Of a DNA stretch of 40,197 nucleotides, positions 1 to 18,783 are shown piece after piece. The stretch's first letter is position 1, and each line of letters starts with the position of its first letter. Source of the stretch: Pelargonium cotyledonis (Eukaryota; Streptophyta; Magnoliopsida; Geraniales; Geraniaceae); NCBI GenBank assembly GCA_036897625.1, contig JAYMTA010000114.1, forward strand, positions 1-40,197, given 5' to 3'. A program made the position numbers and the translations under genes. The notes beneath the pieces were generated by a model that was not told the origin of the DNA, searched no databases, and saw only the letters and a program-made list of their open reading frames with translations.

Positions 1-454
1 ACAGCCAGGTCAGTCCTCAGGCTCCAACAGCACCGGCTACGGCAAAAAGTCCGGTGACAGCGACCACGACGCCGAAGACGGCGAAGAAAGCCGCATGGTG
101 TGTGCCCAAGGAAGGAGCGTCGGATTCTGAGCTGCAGGCGAATCTGGACTATGCTTGCGGGCAAGGAATTGATTGCACTCCACTCCAACCAGGAGGAAAA
201 TGCTTCGAACCCAACACATTAGCATTTCATGCCGCTTATGCCATGAATCTTCTGTACCAAACATCTGGACAGACCCTGGGAGCCTGTGATTTCCTGCAAA
301 CGGCCACACTCTCATCCAACAATCCCAGTAAGCTTTCACAGATAATTAAGATTATTATATTATGATAGTGATCTAATAATTAAGACTAATTCATGGTGTT
401 TTTTTCTTCTGTGCAGGCTTTAACAGTTGCATCTTTCCTGGAGGGGGTGCTTGA
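1..454 (+). CDS. X8-domain protein, 3' end (partial)
   Basis: The gene is cut by the left edge. The open frame starts at base 3; exons are 3-327 and 417-454, joined by a GT..AG intron (328-416). The visible protein begins with a Pro/Ala/Thr/Lys-rich linker, then enters an X8 (CBM43) domain: the WCVPK start, LDYACGQG, a D-C pair, a CFEPNT segment, YAMNLLYQ, a CDF segment, and a closing S-C-I-F after the intron. X8 domains bind beta-1,3-glucan (callose) in cell walls and plasmodesmata. The protein ends PGGGA, with no hydrophobic tail, so a GPI anchor is unlikely. The linker fits either the C-terminus of a GH17 beta-1,3-glucanase or a stand-alone X8 protein of the Ole e 10/PDCB kind; the missing 5' part decides. 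An AATAAA at 618-623 suits the polyadenylation signal. Confidence 0.85.
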
Positions 455-909
455 AAAGTAGTATTATATTCCAAAATAATATATATATCATCATTTGGTT
501 GTATTTAATATTCAGGTATGGGTGCACAAATTATACAGAGGTACCTCTATTTCTGTTTTTCATGCGGTTCTGGAGACTCGGGTGGTGGAGCTTTATAGCT
601 GTGATGCTTAAGCTTATAATAAAATGTCTATATTTTTTTTTCGTTGTATATCAGAGTTTAGAATTACGTTGGGTTTTTTTAGATTGAACGAGTATGTCAG
701 CTTGTAATGAAAATTTCGTTACGAGAAGGGTTGTAACTTGTAAGTGGGCAAAATGGAGTGTTTTGAAATATAAAGTGGCATTAATATGTTGCTGGTCAAT
801 TCAAATACTCTAGATTGATTTTTTGTCGTTTTGTTCACGCGTTAGAATTTTTTTTCATGTGTTTGATTCTAAGTCTGATATTCAATGATGAATGATGCTT
901 CGGTTTTGG
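455..909. other. 3' UTR and intergenic DNA after the X8 gene
   Basis: AT-rich DNA with no supported gene. It holds the likely 3' UTR of the X8 gene, with AATAAA at 618-623. Short open frames here lack any recognisable protein signature. Confidence 0.5.
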
Positions 910-1054
910 CGTCTCGAACTTGTGATTTGCACGGTGCTAAAAACAAATATATCGGATGTGTGTCAGTAACATCGTTTTGAACGTGAAGGTAAGGTATTGG
1001 TCATAATTCACAAAAGCTAGAGAGAGTTGTAGATACAAAAATGAAATGCAAACG

Positions 1055-1067
1055 TGGGTGATCTTCT
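1055..1067. repeat. Left 13-bp target site duplication of the SINE
   Basis: The 13-mer TGGGTGATCTTCT is repeated exactly at 1247-1259, on the other side of the SINE. Confidence 0.85.
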
Positions 1068-1246
1068 TTTTTTTTTGTAATTTTTTTTTTTTTTTTTTTG
1101 AAGTTGAGCTACACAAAGGGGGTAGCTCTCCCTTATAAACCCATAAACTCAAATAACCCACCCCATACCGCATGTAGAGAAACTCGAACCTGAGACCTCT
1201 GAGAGAATCCGAAACGCTTAACCGCTTGGCCCAACCTACTTTGGTA
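1068..1246 (-). mobile_element. tRNA-derived SINE, about 179 bp
   Basis: Read on the minus strand, the element has a tRNA-like head, with an A-box region around CCAAGCGGTTAAG and a B-box around CAGGTTCGAGTTTC. An unrelated body follows, then a long A tail, seen as T runs at 1068-1100 on the plus strand. Exact 13-bp target duplications flank it. This is the standard architecture of a pol III-transcribed, LINE-mobilised SINE. A related degenerate copy lies near 22960 and 24608-24690. Confidence 0.85.
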
Positions 1247-1259
1247 TGGGTGATCTTCT
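1247..1259. repeat. Right 13-bp target site duplication of the SINE
   Basis: Exact repeat of 1055-1067. The A-tail-proximal copy lies on the other side, as expected for a minus-strand SINE insertion. Confidence 0.85.
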
Positions 1260-1360
1260 CGTCAAAAGTGAAGTTCGTACACTCATTACAATTTTAGCCA
1301 CGTGTTGATGCGTGATTGGTCGGTGGCAATGCGAGTTTCGTTTGGAAACCACTTGTGGCT

Positions 1361-2184
1361 TGAGTTGCTTATCGGGTGCATCGTTCGCACTCTCCGAGTG
1401 AGTTTGAGAGCTCTCATTCATCCCTCGTGCAAGTTTGTTGTGACACTTGTCCAATGAGAGTAGGAGCCTCTAAAATAGTATGAGGAGGTGATGTAAGCTT
1501 TTGGATACGTTCAGTAAAAGTATTGATCACTTTTTTTCTGAAAACTTTAAGCATGTCTCGTAGGTGATGAAATCGGCCGAACAATAATTTAGACGTGATT
1601 GTGTCGAGACGAAGCTTTAAATGACCTTGAATTTGCTTCTAATTGTCTTGGGCAAGCCTCCCATGTCCTTGGACTTGATCATGTCGTGAGGCTCCAAATG
1701 ATCCGAATGAGCTAGACTTCCAAGGGTCTTGGGCGTGGTGACATTTGAGGATTTGAGGAAGTCGAGTTCCTTATTCTTTTTACTTCTTGATGCCTTCATT
1801 GTCATTATGAAAAAATCAAAATATAAACCCATTTTTAACAACTCACATTATGATAAAACAACACTTCATCATTGATTGCCTTAGTTCCTTCATCTTTATC
1901 ATGCTCAACCAAACACGCCCTTAATAAATTTAATTGAAATGAGTAACGAAGAAAGCAAAACGTTGCGCTTCAAATCAGTATTTAGGCCGCGATCGTAAAA
2001 AAATGAAGCTCGGCGCTTCTCATTATGACAGATATAAATGGTCGAACTAAAATTCGGTTAAAACAAGAAGGCACCTGAGCGCCCCTAACGAACTCGACCT
2101 CGCGGTTTGTTTTACGAAACAGCAAAGATCAGCGAAATAGGCACGACGGAGACAGAAGCAAACCCTAAAAGTCGAATCTTAAAA
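1361..2184. other. Intergenic DNA and 5' region of the LIKE COV gene
   Basis: No gene is supported. The left part may be further decayed repeat related to copy B. The right part should hold the promoter and 5' UTR of the downstream gene. A telo-box-like AACCCTAA lies at 2161-2168, just before the start codon, a common feature near starts of broadly expressed plant genes. Confidence 0.4.
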
Positions 2185-4731
2185 ATGGCGAATAGAGAGA
2201 GGGAGAGAGATATTGAGCTTCTAATTCCAGTCGCTGCAAGTATCTCTGAAAATGGAGTTTCTAAACCATCCTCTCCGGTCGCCGTCCCCGCCCCCCACTC
2301 CGGCCGAGAGGTCCGTACATTTCTCGGCTCCCTTTGGTAATCGAGAAAATTGAAAGGAAATTTATATATTTTGTACAATTATTTTCTTAGTCCTATATGT
2401 TTTATTTGTATATATGTAATTTGGATGGTTGCTCTATTAATTAGATCTGAATTGTAGCCAAAATGTGCATCAGTCAAGGGAATGATGGGAATTTGTATGT
2501 AAAATGTTCATGATGTTCGTGTAAAAAGTCCTCTAATTAGAGCTTGACATCATTAATGTTTTATGTCTTTTGTTTGTTAACTTTGTATAGGCTTTCTCGA
2601 AAGTCATTCGGAGTTGGGCTTCGAAAAAGTTTATGACTGGATGGTAAGTTCGTTTGTGTTGATCAATTGGTCCGCTAGTGCTTACATGTCTTTTTCTAAA
2701 AGGACAATCAATCTAGCTTCATTACGTTTTGTGAATATTATGAGCAAAAAATTTCTCGATAATTTTATACTTGTGTTACAGTGTAGTGCGTGGAGGAACA
2801 TAAATTGTCTATTGCTCTCTGATGTGTGTGTTGGTATAGACTAATAAGAAAATACAAAATGAAATAATCTCTCACACCATAAAAGAGTCATTTTAATTGG
2901 TTGTGGGCTGTGAACTTGTGATGGTATTTTGCGACACACATCACATGTAATGTGTATTTTGGCTGCTTACTTTAAAGTATCTCCACAGATTTAGGCCTAG
3001 AGTGAAGAGGTATCGATTTCTCATGTTAATAAACTATATGAATTCTATGATTAAATCTGATATTTATGAGTTCATTGCTTAATCAAATAGCCTCGTTGCA
3101 GTTTTGCCCGTGTTGATTGCCACTATAACTATGCATGCATTTACTTTCTCTACACTCCTTTAATTCTTGAGGCAGTAAAATGCAGCCAACATATTGGGTT
3201 AATTATTCAGTACAAGTCGTATTCAGCCCTTTATTAATCTCCTTAATGTGTTTTATTCAACGAGGCTCAATACATATGTCGTGGTTGAATGTTGTGAAAA
3301 GTAGTTGAAAACTTGAAATCATGACTTGCGTGCTAGTCAAATTAAGGCTGATAAAAACTAATGGAATGTATGTCTAAGGAATGTTTCTCATGCTTAAAAT
3401 CATAATTAATCTTCAGGTGAACCAAATTTATATATCTAACAATGGGGGTTGTTCAGATATCTGTACACATTTAAGATTATGTTATCTTGACACGATCACA
3501 TATCAAAGTTTTTAGACGATAACTAATAAGCTCTTTTTTTATCATATTTTTCATGAAAAAACTGAGTTCTTGTGCAGCGTCATTCTTCTTCCAATAGCCA
3601 TTACTTTCTACATCACATGGGGTTTCATTCACTTTGTAGATGGCTTCTTCTCTCCGATTTATGATCAGCTGGGTATCAACATTTTTGGTAAGTACTTGTG
3701 CTTATGGTCACGTTTGACATATGAAATTTATTTTCAATACAATCACCTTTTAAGTTGATGTCCCATATAATTGGATTTATTTTCAATACAAATATGAAAT
3801 TTATTTTCAATACAATCACCTTTTAAGTTGATATCCCATATAATTGGATTTGGCTACCTGAACTACTGAAGCATTATAAAACCTGGAATGAAAGTCTTGA
3901 TTCCTGAATTGGAAAAAAATCAGGGGCGGAAATAACTTCTTTTTTGTCGATTTGGGCTTTATAATGTGATATCACCAAAACTAATATTCTTCTCTTTTTG
4001 CAAACCGTCAATTTAGTTTTCATTATGTGATTAAATTGGTCTCCTTGTAGGTCTTGGATTTGCTACCTCCATCACATTCATCTTCTTAGTTGGTGTGTTC
4101 ATGTCATCATGGTTGGGCGCTTCTGTTCTTACTCTTGGGGAATGGTTCATCAAGAAAATGCCACTTGTAAGCTATATTTACTCTGCATCGAAGCAAATAA
4201 GTACAGCAATAACCCCAGGTAAAGTATCAATTTATTTTGTTTCCCGTATTGGTTCCAGATTTTGAAACTTAGAGCCATTCACATCATTTTGCAGACCAGA
4301 GCTCTAAGGCTTTCAAAGAAGTGGCCATCATAAGGCATCCTCGTATCGGAGAATATGCATTTGGATTTATCACTTCTACAGTTTTGCTTCAGAGGAGTGT
4401 AGGTGAAGAAGAGCTCTGCTGTGTTTATGTTCCCACCAACCACCTCTACCTTGGGGACATATTTCTCATCAATACAAATGATATTTTGAGGCCTAATTTG
4501 TCCGTTCGAGAAGGAATTGGTATGATTTTCTAACAAAAAACTATAAAAGTAATACTCTTCACAACTTCAAATCTTGTGCACTTAGGCTTTTGGTCTTTGT
4601 GTGATGCAGAGATCGTTATCTCAGGTGGAATGTCAGTGCCTCAAATATTGACTACAATTGATGCACACACAGGACACACGGCATCCATGGCAGCAGCAAA
4701 CTATAACAGGTTTGCTGCATCAAAAGCGTGA
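2185..4731 (+). CDS. LCV: LIKE COV (DUF502) membrane protein
   Basis: Six exons: 2185-2310, 2591-2643, 3578-3687, 4051-4218, 4295-4519, 4610-4731; all introns are GT..AG and frame is kept, giving 267 aa. The protein opens MANRERERD with an ELLIPVA motif, then the conserved VIRSWASKKFMTG. Two hydrophobic segments follow, at about residues 60-82 and 98-120, then EWFIKKMP, SKQIST, the AIIRHPRIGEYAFGFITS block, CCVYVPTNHLYLGD and VREGIEIVISGGMS. This is the LIKE COV/COV1 family; Arabidopsis COV1 restrains vascular differentiation in the stem and related work places the family in Golgi or vacuolar trafficking. An upstream in-frame ATG lies at 2107, but the family start matches the ATG at 2185. Intron 3 holds a 73-bp tandem duplication. 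Confidence 0.93.
3719..3850. repeat. 73-bp tandem duplication in LCV intron 3
   Basis: Unit 1 is 3719-3791 and unit 2 starts at 3792 and matches until about 3850, with one clear mismatch (GATGTCCC versus GATATCCC). It lies wholly inside the intron after exon 3 and leaves both splice sites intact. The near-identity suggests a recent duplication. Confidence 0.85.
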
Positions 4732-5719
4732 CGGGGATTGTGGATGGTGAGATGCTTAGCTTTTCTCTTCAATTAGACTCAATTCGTGATTTGGTCAAGT
4801 ACAAGTTCATGGGTACTCAATCTTGTCCACCAATGTGCAACAGTTATTAAAGTTGCAAAGGAACTAGAAGAAATGACAGTGATTCATCTGGTTATGTTGA
4901 GAGAAGACAGTATCTTAAAATGCGAAGACACAAGGTCACCCAGGGATAAAAGTATAATCAATCTCGAGAGGTGATAGCAGTCACTATAAATTATCTTGGA
5001 ATCTGTTTTCGTCTTTCTATTACTTCACACTCATTTTTTTCCTATTATAATGGATGGTCACGCACTTGTGTTTTTTAATTAGTAGCTGTGCCTGATGATG
5101 GTTATAGTATTTAATTTCACCGGAAGTTGAAATACATTATTTTTCTTAGTTGTGTACCTATATAGAACTGTGTATATTTTTTTCTTCCAGAGGCCTAATG
5201 TGCGTTGACTTGAATAAGTTGCATGAATGGTGCCTGTTTTTAGTGTATTCCATATTGATATTCCTTTTGCTGCAAGTGTTTTGTTTTGACTTGCACATCA
5301 GAAGAATAGAAACTGTAAATGCTACAATATTTAATCACTTGTGCATTATTTTGGGTTCTGTTGTAATATCATTTTTAAGTACTCACACATGAAAGTAAGC
5401 AGGATTGTCATATTAACAGAAAGCAAGCTAAATATAATATGATATTGTTTTGGGCTTTTAGTAATGGAACAAAGTTGGTACATTCCTCATCTGTTACTGT
5501 GTTTCTTTCTCCCATTTGAAAAGAAAAATGCAAAGTCTTGTTCTCTTACTAGAAGAATGGAACAATGGATTGAAACAAATTTGCTGGTATAGCTTCCAAG
5601 TTTTGGCCATAACAGTAGACTTGAAACAAAAAGACAGTAAAAAAAAGAGAACCAAAATCAACAACCCCATTATTATAATACATAGTCTATTGATTTACTA
5701 TCAATAATCTGCCATTAAT
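4732..5719. other. LCV 3' UTR and intergenic spacer
   Basis: AT-rich DNA with no gene I can support. A good donor (GTGAGATG at 4748) and a pyrimidine-rich acceptor (CTTCCAG near 5190) could mark an intron in the 3' UTR, but only transcript data could show it. The short open frames at 4786-4974, 5150-5392 and 5516-5707 show no family features. Confidence 0.4.
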
Positions 5720-5791
5720 TCCATTGTCGTCCAGCGGTTAGGATACTTGGCTTTCACCCAAGAGACCCGGGTTCAATTCCCGGCAATGGAA
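5720..5791 (+). tRNA. trnE-UUC: tRNA-Glu(UUC)
   Basis: A 72-nt cloverleaf. The acceptor arms TCCATTG (5720-5726) and CAATGGA (5784-5790) pair perfectly, with discriminator A at 5791. The anticodon stem CTTGG/CCAAG encloses the loop CTTTCAC, so the anticodon is TTC at 5753-5755. The T stem CCGGG/CCCGG encloses TTCAATT. The internal promoters are the A box in the GTCCAGCGGTTAGG region and the B box GGTTCAATTCC. A T run follows at once (5793 on), fitting a pol III terminator. It has no intron and no encoded CCA. All stems pair, so it looks functional and is not a SINE head. Confidence 0.96.
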
Positions 5792-5799
5792 TTTTTTTA
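5792..5799 (+). terminator. Pol III terminator of tRNA-Glu
   Basis: A run of T residues directly follows the discriminator base, with a second T run about 3 bases further on. This is the usual oligo-T stop signal for RNA polymerase III. Confidence 0.75.
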
Positions 5800-6581
5800 C
5801 TTTTTTCAGTGGTAGAACTACAGTTGCATCATATTATCCTAACGATGCCGTTTTAGGAGTAAAATACAGCTACATGGACCCAGTTGAACGAATCAAAACA
5901 AAGCGGTTAAGTTCAGTCGTACATGTGGCGGCCGCAGCTTCTTCGGTTGGTTTTGTACGTTAGCCATCGCTATACATACTATACCCACAGAACAGAAGTG
6001 AAACCTCAAGACAGCTAGGACCCTTTCCTTATCCCCACCCTCCCTATCACGTGACTCCCTCCGATTCACCTCTCTTTTTATGTGCTTCAGCTTCAGGCAA
6101 GCGACTCCAGCCCTTCAAATATACCATTTTCATTTCTCTCCGCCGGTTCGTCCCCACAACACCTCACTGTTCTACAGGTCTCGCCCTCAACACCATCTCT
6201 TATTCGTCCATTTTTGTTTGCTACTTTTCTTCAATCTGTTGGATTTGCTCTTCGATCATCTTCTCTCTTTAAATCCATTTGATATGTTGTGTCATTAATT
6301 TCACCTATTTGATTTGCTCTTTCCTGTTTGGTTGCTGAGAAAAATACTCAACCGGAAACCAACACCTTCCTCCGACCTCATTATTTTTGGATTGGTTCAG
6401 TACTTTTTTGTCTTTTGTGATCGAAAAATTTGACAATCGCATCGGAAAATCTTAGTTGCTTACCTTTTCTCTGTTTTTTTTAGCGATCAAACTGATATGC
6501 AGGTGTAATTGTATCACTTTTATTGTTGTTTACAGTTCACTGGTATAATCGTTGTCATTTGTGGAATAATTTGGATATCTG
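5800..6581 (+). promoter_or_regulatory. Promoter and 5' UTR region of the PGI gene
   Basis: The stretch between the tRNA and the PGI start codon is pyrimidine-rich after about 6015, as in many plant 5' UTRs. A palindromic G-box, TCACGTGA (CACGTG at 6048-6053), sits in it. Overlapping short frames at 6051-6298 come from CT-rich DNA and are not genes. A 5' UTR intron is possible, but I cannot place it with confidence. Confidence 0.4.
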
Positions 6582-14298
<7,717 letters not shown>

Positions 14299-14869
14299 CT
14301 GCTCTTTGCCGAGAAACTTCATCTTTCAAGTTCAATGGATTCCCAGTTTTTGCATTGTTCACTTCACTGAAATTGTCTACTCATGCAGGTTTCGAAATTA
14401 TTACACTGATATTTCCTAATCCTTACGAATGTATACATACTGGTCGGCATAAACACCTTTGCAATTGTGATCTCCTATGACCGACTTAAATAAAGAGTTG
14501 CAGTTAATCAACCGAAAGGTTAATTTCACTGCATTTTTGTTTTGCCTACAACTGTTTCTATGCTAATTTTGGTGGTAGAAAAAGGGTTTTGTTAAAAAAA
14601 TGTTGGCCTACTAGATTTTTTTTTGTTTAGTTTTGATTTATCGATATTATCTACTTGGCCTACTGGATTTTGTTTGATGAGGCCACAAAGAGTTGAGTGA
14701 CAGCTTTGGGCGTAGAGTACTAATAAAACCTACCTCGTTACTTCCTTTGGTGACAACTTGTCGTATTGTTGCAAACATTATCTTGCATTTGCAGCATGAG
14801 CTCCTTCACTTCATTTCTTGTTCCTCGCTTCCCCGTTTCTTCACCGTCTTATTATCTGTTCCGAAAACC
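14299..14869. other. PGI 3' UTR and promoter/5' UTR of the RING gene
   Basis: The PGI polyadenylation signal AATAAA lies at 14489-14494. The frame of the RING protein stays open upstream to 14693, but that stretch starts with a TTG and lacks family features, so I treat it as 5' UTR. Confidence 0.5.
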
Positions 14870-15319
14870 ATGCAGGCCGCTACAGCTTTCTGTCATTCTG
14901 TTCGAGACCTCCTCTCCGATATTCTTCTTCCCTTTCCTCTCCTAGGAGTCTTCGCCCTCATGTTCACTTACGTCCTTCTCTCCAATTTGCTCATCGATTT
15001 CATCTGTCCGCTAGATGAGACCGAGATCATCGATATTGACCCGTCACCATCTTCGTGGTCTCTTGAGGATCAAGCTTCTACTCCGGGAATGTCCCTCGAA
15101 GAACTGCAAGAATCGCCTTGCTTTGATTATGGCGGTTACAAAGGAGCCAGAGGAGGAGGATGTGCCATTTGCTTGGATGGTTTTGAGAGTGGAGATAGCT
15201 GTAGAATATTTCCAGTGTGCAACCATGTATTTCACCGGCCGTGTATCGATCTTTGGTTGGTCAAGAGGCTTACATGCCCAACTTGTCGTTCACCTTTTGG
15301 AACTTCAAGTATTGTCTGA
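14870..15319 (+). CDS. RING-H2 finger protein with a membrane anchor (ATL-like E3)
   Basis: A single exon encodes 149 aa from the ATG at 14870 (MQAATAF). One hydrophobic segment spans about residues 20-46. An acidic stretch (DETEIIDID) follows, then a RING-H2 finger: C98-x2-C101-x15-C117-x-H119-x2-H122-x2-C125-x10-C136-x2-C139. A tryptophan at 129 sits in the E2-facing part. The protein ends ten residues after the last cysteine. Intronless genes with an N-terminal membrane segment and C-terminal RING-H2 are typical of ATL-like E3 ubiquitin ligases. The classic GLD motif of ATLs is not clear, so it may belong to a neighbouring RING-H2 subfamily. The substrate cannot be inferred. Confidence 0.88.
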   Translation: MQAATAFCHSVRDLLSDILLPFPLLGVFALMFTYVLLSNLLIDFICPLDETEIIDIDPSPSSWSLEDQASTPGMSLEELQESPCFDYGGYKGARGGGCAICLDGFESGDSCRIFPVCNHVFHRPCIDLWLVKRLTCPTCRSPFGTSSIV

Positions 15320-16228
15320 ATTGATTCAACCTCAACCTTTGTCTCTGATTTCTTGCTTCATAAGTTTTAACTTCCTGTATTCTTTCTCTCTTTTTTCTGT
15401 GCTTTATTTTTCACCCTACATTAACACCATGTTAACAAAGTTACATGGATGATACATTAACACCAATTTAATTAGTGCTAAATCAACTACCACATTTTTT
15501 TGTAAAATCAAAAGGAATTGGGCTCTGATTCCCCAACCAATCTTCTGGATTTGACATTGTCTTGGACGACCTAACTAAACAATTGGCCACATGGTTAACA
15601 AATTTTTTAACAAAATTAAATTCTACTATAGAGAATTGAGATGATACGGACAAAATATTATCCATAATAACACTCATGGTACTAGAATCCTCCCTTCTGG
15701 TTTTCGAAACTCAAACTATTTAAGCAATATTTGATTTGTAGGAAGCAAATAATTAGTGGCGTAAAAGTTTTCAGATGATAAACCGGTTGGTTGATAACTG
15801 AAACAAGTTAATTAATTATTGGATGTTAAATTTTAAAATTAATTAAGTGGAAGATAAAACAATTAACTATTTATATTATTAAATCTCAAAGAGTTAAATG
15901 GTTTAATCTCTTATAAACGGACACTTTTTTGGTATTTAGCCTTTATTAACAGTTTTATTAAAATTTAACTCATTTTATCATATACAACAAATCACAATAT
16001 GCGACGTCATTATTTTCATATATGTCATCAATACATATTAGAAAATGTGAGTTTTAACGGATCCGTGGGTCTAACTATGTGTTTAATTTGTTATTAATAT
16101 ACTTTGAACAAAATAAATGCTAAGATTATCTTTTTTGAACAATTAAATTTTTCATAATTTATCTTTCGAAAAAAAATCTCATAATTTAAATAATAATAAC
16201 TACTTCAAAAAAAAATACTAAAAAACCA
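15320..16228. other. AT-rich intergenic DNA
   Basis: The 3' UTR of the RING gene, then very AT-rich DNA. I see no gene, RNA or clear mobile element in it. Confidence 0.5.
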
Positions 16229-16381
16229 TGGGCCGAACAACCATTTGTTTTCAACCCATTCATACAATTGTGGCCCAGCCCATGTAAGTTTGTTCTGTCG
16301 ACATCACCACTCACGATTGTGTTCTCAGTTACCGTCACAACTCACAGGGCAATTCTCAGCTGATTTTAGCTTGAACCCTAA
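16229..16381 (+). promoter_or_regulatory. Site II elements and telo-box upstream of MED22
   Basis: Site II motifs (TGGGCC/T) lie at 16229-16234 (TGGGCC), 16272-16277 (GGCCCA, reverse) and 16277-16282 (AGCCCA, reverse). A telo-box, AACCCTAA, lies at 16374-16381, about 80 bases before the start codon. The pairing of site II motifs with a telo-box is well known in promoters of plant ribosomal-protein and cell-cycle-linked housekeeping genes. The motifs are read directly; their activity is inferred. Confidence 0.55.
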
Positions 16382-16459
16382 AATTCTGAATTTCCCGGCA
16401 CCGGCGATCTATTTACATTTCCAGATTTGAGGTCTTGCGTGGGACGAGAGAAGAGAACA

Positions 16460-18783
16460 ATGAATAAAGGCGGAGGAGGTAGCGGCGGCGGTGGCGGCGG
16501 AACTGGCCCAACTGCGGCAGCTGCGTTGCAAGCAGCGCAGAAGCAGAAGTCATTGTTGCAACGAGTCGAAACTGACATTGGTAACATTGTTGACAATTTT
16601 AGCCACCTCGTCAATGTTGCTAGGGTGAGCTGGTTTCAGATTCTCTCTTTTCCATTTCCTTATATTTCTTGCTCTAATTTTCTGGTTTTGATGTGCTGCT
16701 TGGGGATAAAAATGTACTGGTCCTTCATTGCATTGTTTCCTTCTCTCTTTTCCATGGTTTGTTGTTGTTGTTGTTGTTGCAATCATTAAATTATTTACTG
16801 AAAATTTTATTCTATTAGCATTCCAGGGATCTGTGAAATTTGATACTTTTTTAGTTATCGTACATGTTTGTTAAGACTAATGATTTGGCTACTGCTCATG
16901 TGAAGAGAGATTCTTTTTGTTTGTTTTTTTTTTTCTCTCTATTTTTAGGTAAACGAGGATAGATGGCAATGGATTCAAAATTTGTGTACCTCATGGAGTG
17001 CTAATTACGGAGATGCAGAGATTTGGTGGTTTATGATCATGACCTGAGAGTCTATCTGTATGTATTGTGAGAGCAAATTACAGGTTAAGAATGAATGGTG
17101 TCAACGTGTAGAGTCCCTCATCTACTATGGGTTAGTTAGAATTATGCTATATTAGTTATTCCAATGAACCCAAGTTTGAAAGAACTAAGCTTATTGGCGT
17201 CTACTAACTGAGGGTAGTTATGTTAGTTGAGCTAGATCCTAGATGTATGCAGCCTTTTATTTGGTGGGCTTATGGACTACAGAGGCATAAATATTAAGGG
17301 GTCTCCAACTCCAAGAATGGTTTACTTCTTCCTTCCACTCCAGCGATTATCTCAATCTGATGTTACCATGATCAGCCGTCTTGATTCTAATTGATCCATC
17401 ATAGTCTTGACCCTTAATTTTGACTAGCTGTTTTAGTGCTCTGTCCATTGGATTGGTCGCTAGATTAGCTCTAAATTTTTATATTTTTTCACATATCACA
17501 AGGACTTTGTTATACTTTATTTTGTAATTGAAAAATGTATATTCACGAGATCAAAGTAGCAAAGGCTTAAGAGTAGGGTGGAATTTTGAGGATTTTGGGG
17601 GGAAATGGGTTTCTGACCATGCATAAATCTGCATGCGCTCTAAGAAAGCGTCCGAGGTACACATGCTTTCTGTTGACTGCTGTGTAAAAAAAATTGTGTT
17701 TGTTCTTCTGGTTGTGGCAACTTGTTCAAGTTAGTATACCAAGGTTGCTTTGCCCCTTGGAAATCGGAATTATTTTATAATTAGAGAAGGGGGATGCAAA
17801 GTCATCAAAGTTGCTGCAAATACTCAATTTTAATCAGAGAAGAAGTGTGGAGCCTCGAGAGCTTTTAAATCTTACTTGCAAACATACATGTTGGCCGGCC
17901 TTTAAAACAGAAAAAAGTTTGAGTAAAAGAAACCTCACTAAGTAATAAGCAATACTGGCATAGTGTTCATTTCTTCATATCTAGGTGGTTTTTGGGCGGG
18001 GGTGTTTAATCTTTGAAAAGTTTACACGACTTTCCTATGCATGAAATTATGTAACATTAACTTTCAATGCACATTTTGTGTTGTAGGTGAATGATCCACC
18101 AGTTAGAAATTCACAAGAATCTTTCATGATGGAGATGCGAGCAGCCCGAATGGTAACAGTGATTTGTGTTTGACTATCGCTCGCTCTCTCAATGAATATA
18201 TGCATATGTTGAAATTTACTCTGTTGGTGTGCTATGTAATTAAAAACTGTTACAATTGTTATGAAAGCAGTGAATGTTTGATTTGTATATTAATATGAGA
18301 TCCATTGTTTTTGGAAGAGAATTCATTATTCTTACCGCAGAAATCCCTAGGAAATAGGATAACAACTTTGCTCCATATAACATTCAGGAATCCAAAGTTA
18401 CAAACCCTCTAAATGTGGGTTACATTTTTGTTTTAGCAAACGCTAGATGTCAGTATGGGCTTTTGTTCCTAGAGCTGGAAATCACCAAGTACTCATTTGG
18501 TTTTCCTAATTGTTCTTGATTAATCCACAAACAGGTTCAGGCAGCTGATTCTCTGCTCAAGTTGGTGTCGGAGCTGAAACAAACAGCCATATTTTCAGGA
18601 TTTGCATCTCTTAATGACCATGTCGACCAAAGAACTTCCGAGTTTAACCAACTGGCTGAAAAATCCGAGCGCATGTTAGCTACAATTGGGGAGGAGGCAG
18701 CTGCAAACCTCAAGGAGATGGAGACTCATTATTATGCTTCCACGGAGAGGACTACTCAAGCAGAACCTTGCCATGATCAGTAA
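16460..18783 (+). CDS. MED22: Mediator of RNA polymerase II transcription subunit 22
   Basis: Three exons: 16460-16624, 18087-18152, 18535-18783, giving 159 aa. The N-terminus is a Gly-rich tract (residues 4-14) and an Ala-rich stretch. The conserved body follows: [54 protein letters not shown]. The C-terminal part ([15 protein letters not shown]) is helical. MED22 is a head-module subunit of Mediator, linking transcription factors to Pol II in the nucleus. The first intron is long (1462 bp). The frame stays open upstream to a TTG at 16427, but the ATG at 16460 matches the family start. AATAAA at 18870-18875 is a likely polyadenylation signal. It converges on the dUTPase gene, with 362 bp between stop codons. 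Confidence 0.93.

Larger units (their letters stand above)
910..1360. repeat. Decayed dispersed repeat, copy A (interrupted by a SINE)
   Basis: This stretch matches 25298-25570 in the same orientation. Shared blocks include the CTCGAAC..TGTGA start, the GTATTGGTCATAA / ATATTGACCATAA block, the TGAGAT/GGTGAT-CATCTTCTC block and the TGTTGATGCRTG block. Copy A is split by the SINE at 1068-1246; removing the SINE and one target duplication restores collinearity with copy B. Related low-complexity sequence may continue to about 1900. Copy B has a TATTTATAC TATA-like stretch, which hints at LTR-type regulatory DNA, but no coding domain is visible and I cannot classify the family. Confidence 0.55.

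Noticed and set aside
2107..2184. Longer N-terminus for the LIKE COV protein.
   Set aside because: The extra 26 residues look like translated 5' UTR, and the family start (MANRERERD) matches the ATG at 2185.
6051..6298. Three overlapping open frames upstream of the PGI start.
   Set aside because: They arise from CT-rich 5' UTR DNA and have no conserved features.
14693..14869. A longer RING protein of 208 residues starting at 14693.
   Set aside because: That start is a TTG, and the added residues show no family features. The ATG at 14870 gives the usual N-terminal membrane segment plus RING-H2 layout.
15015..15452. Open frame of 145 residues overlapping the RING gene.
   Set aside because: It is a second frame of the same exon. 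The RING-H2 frame has all eight metal ligands, while this one has no domain.
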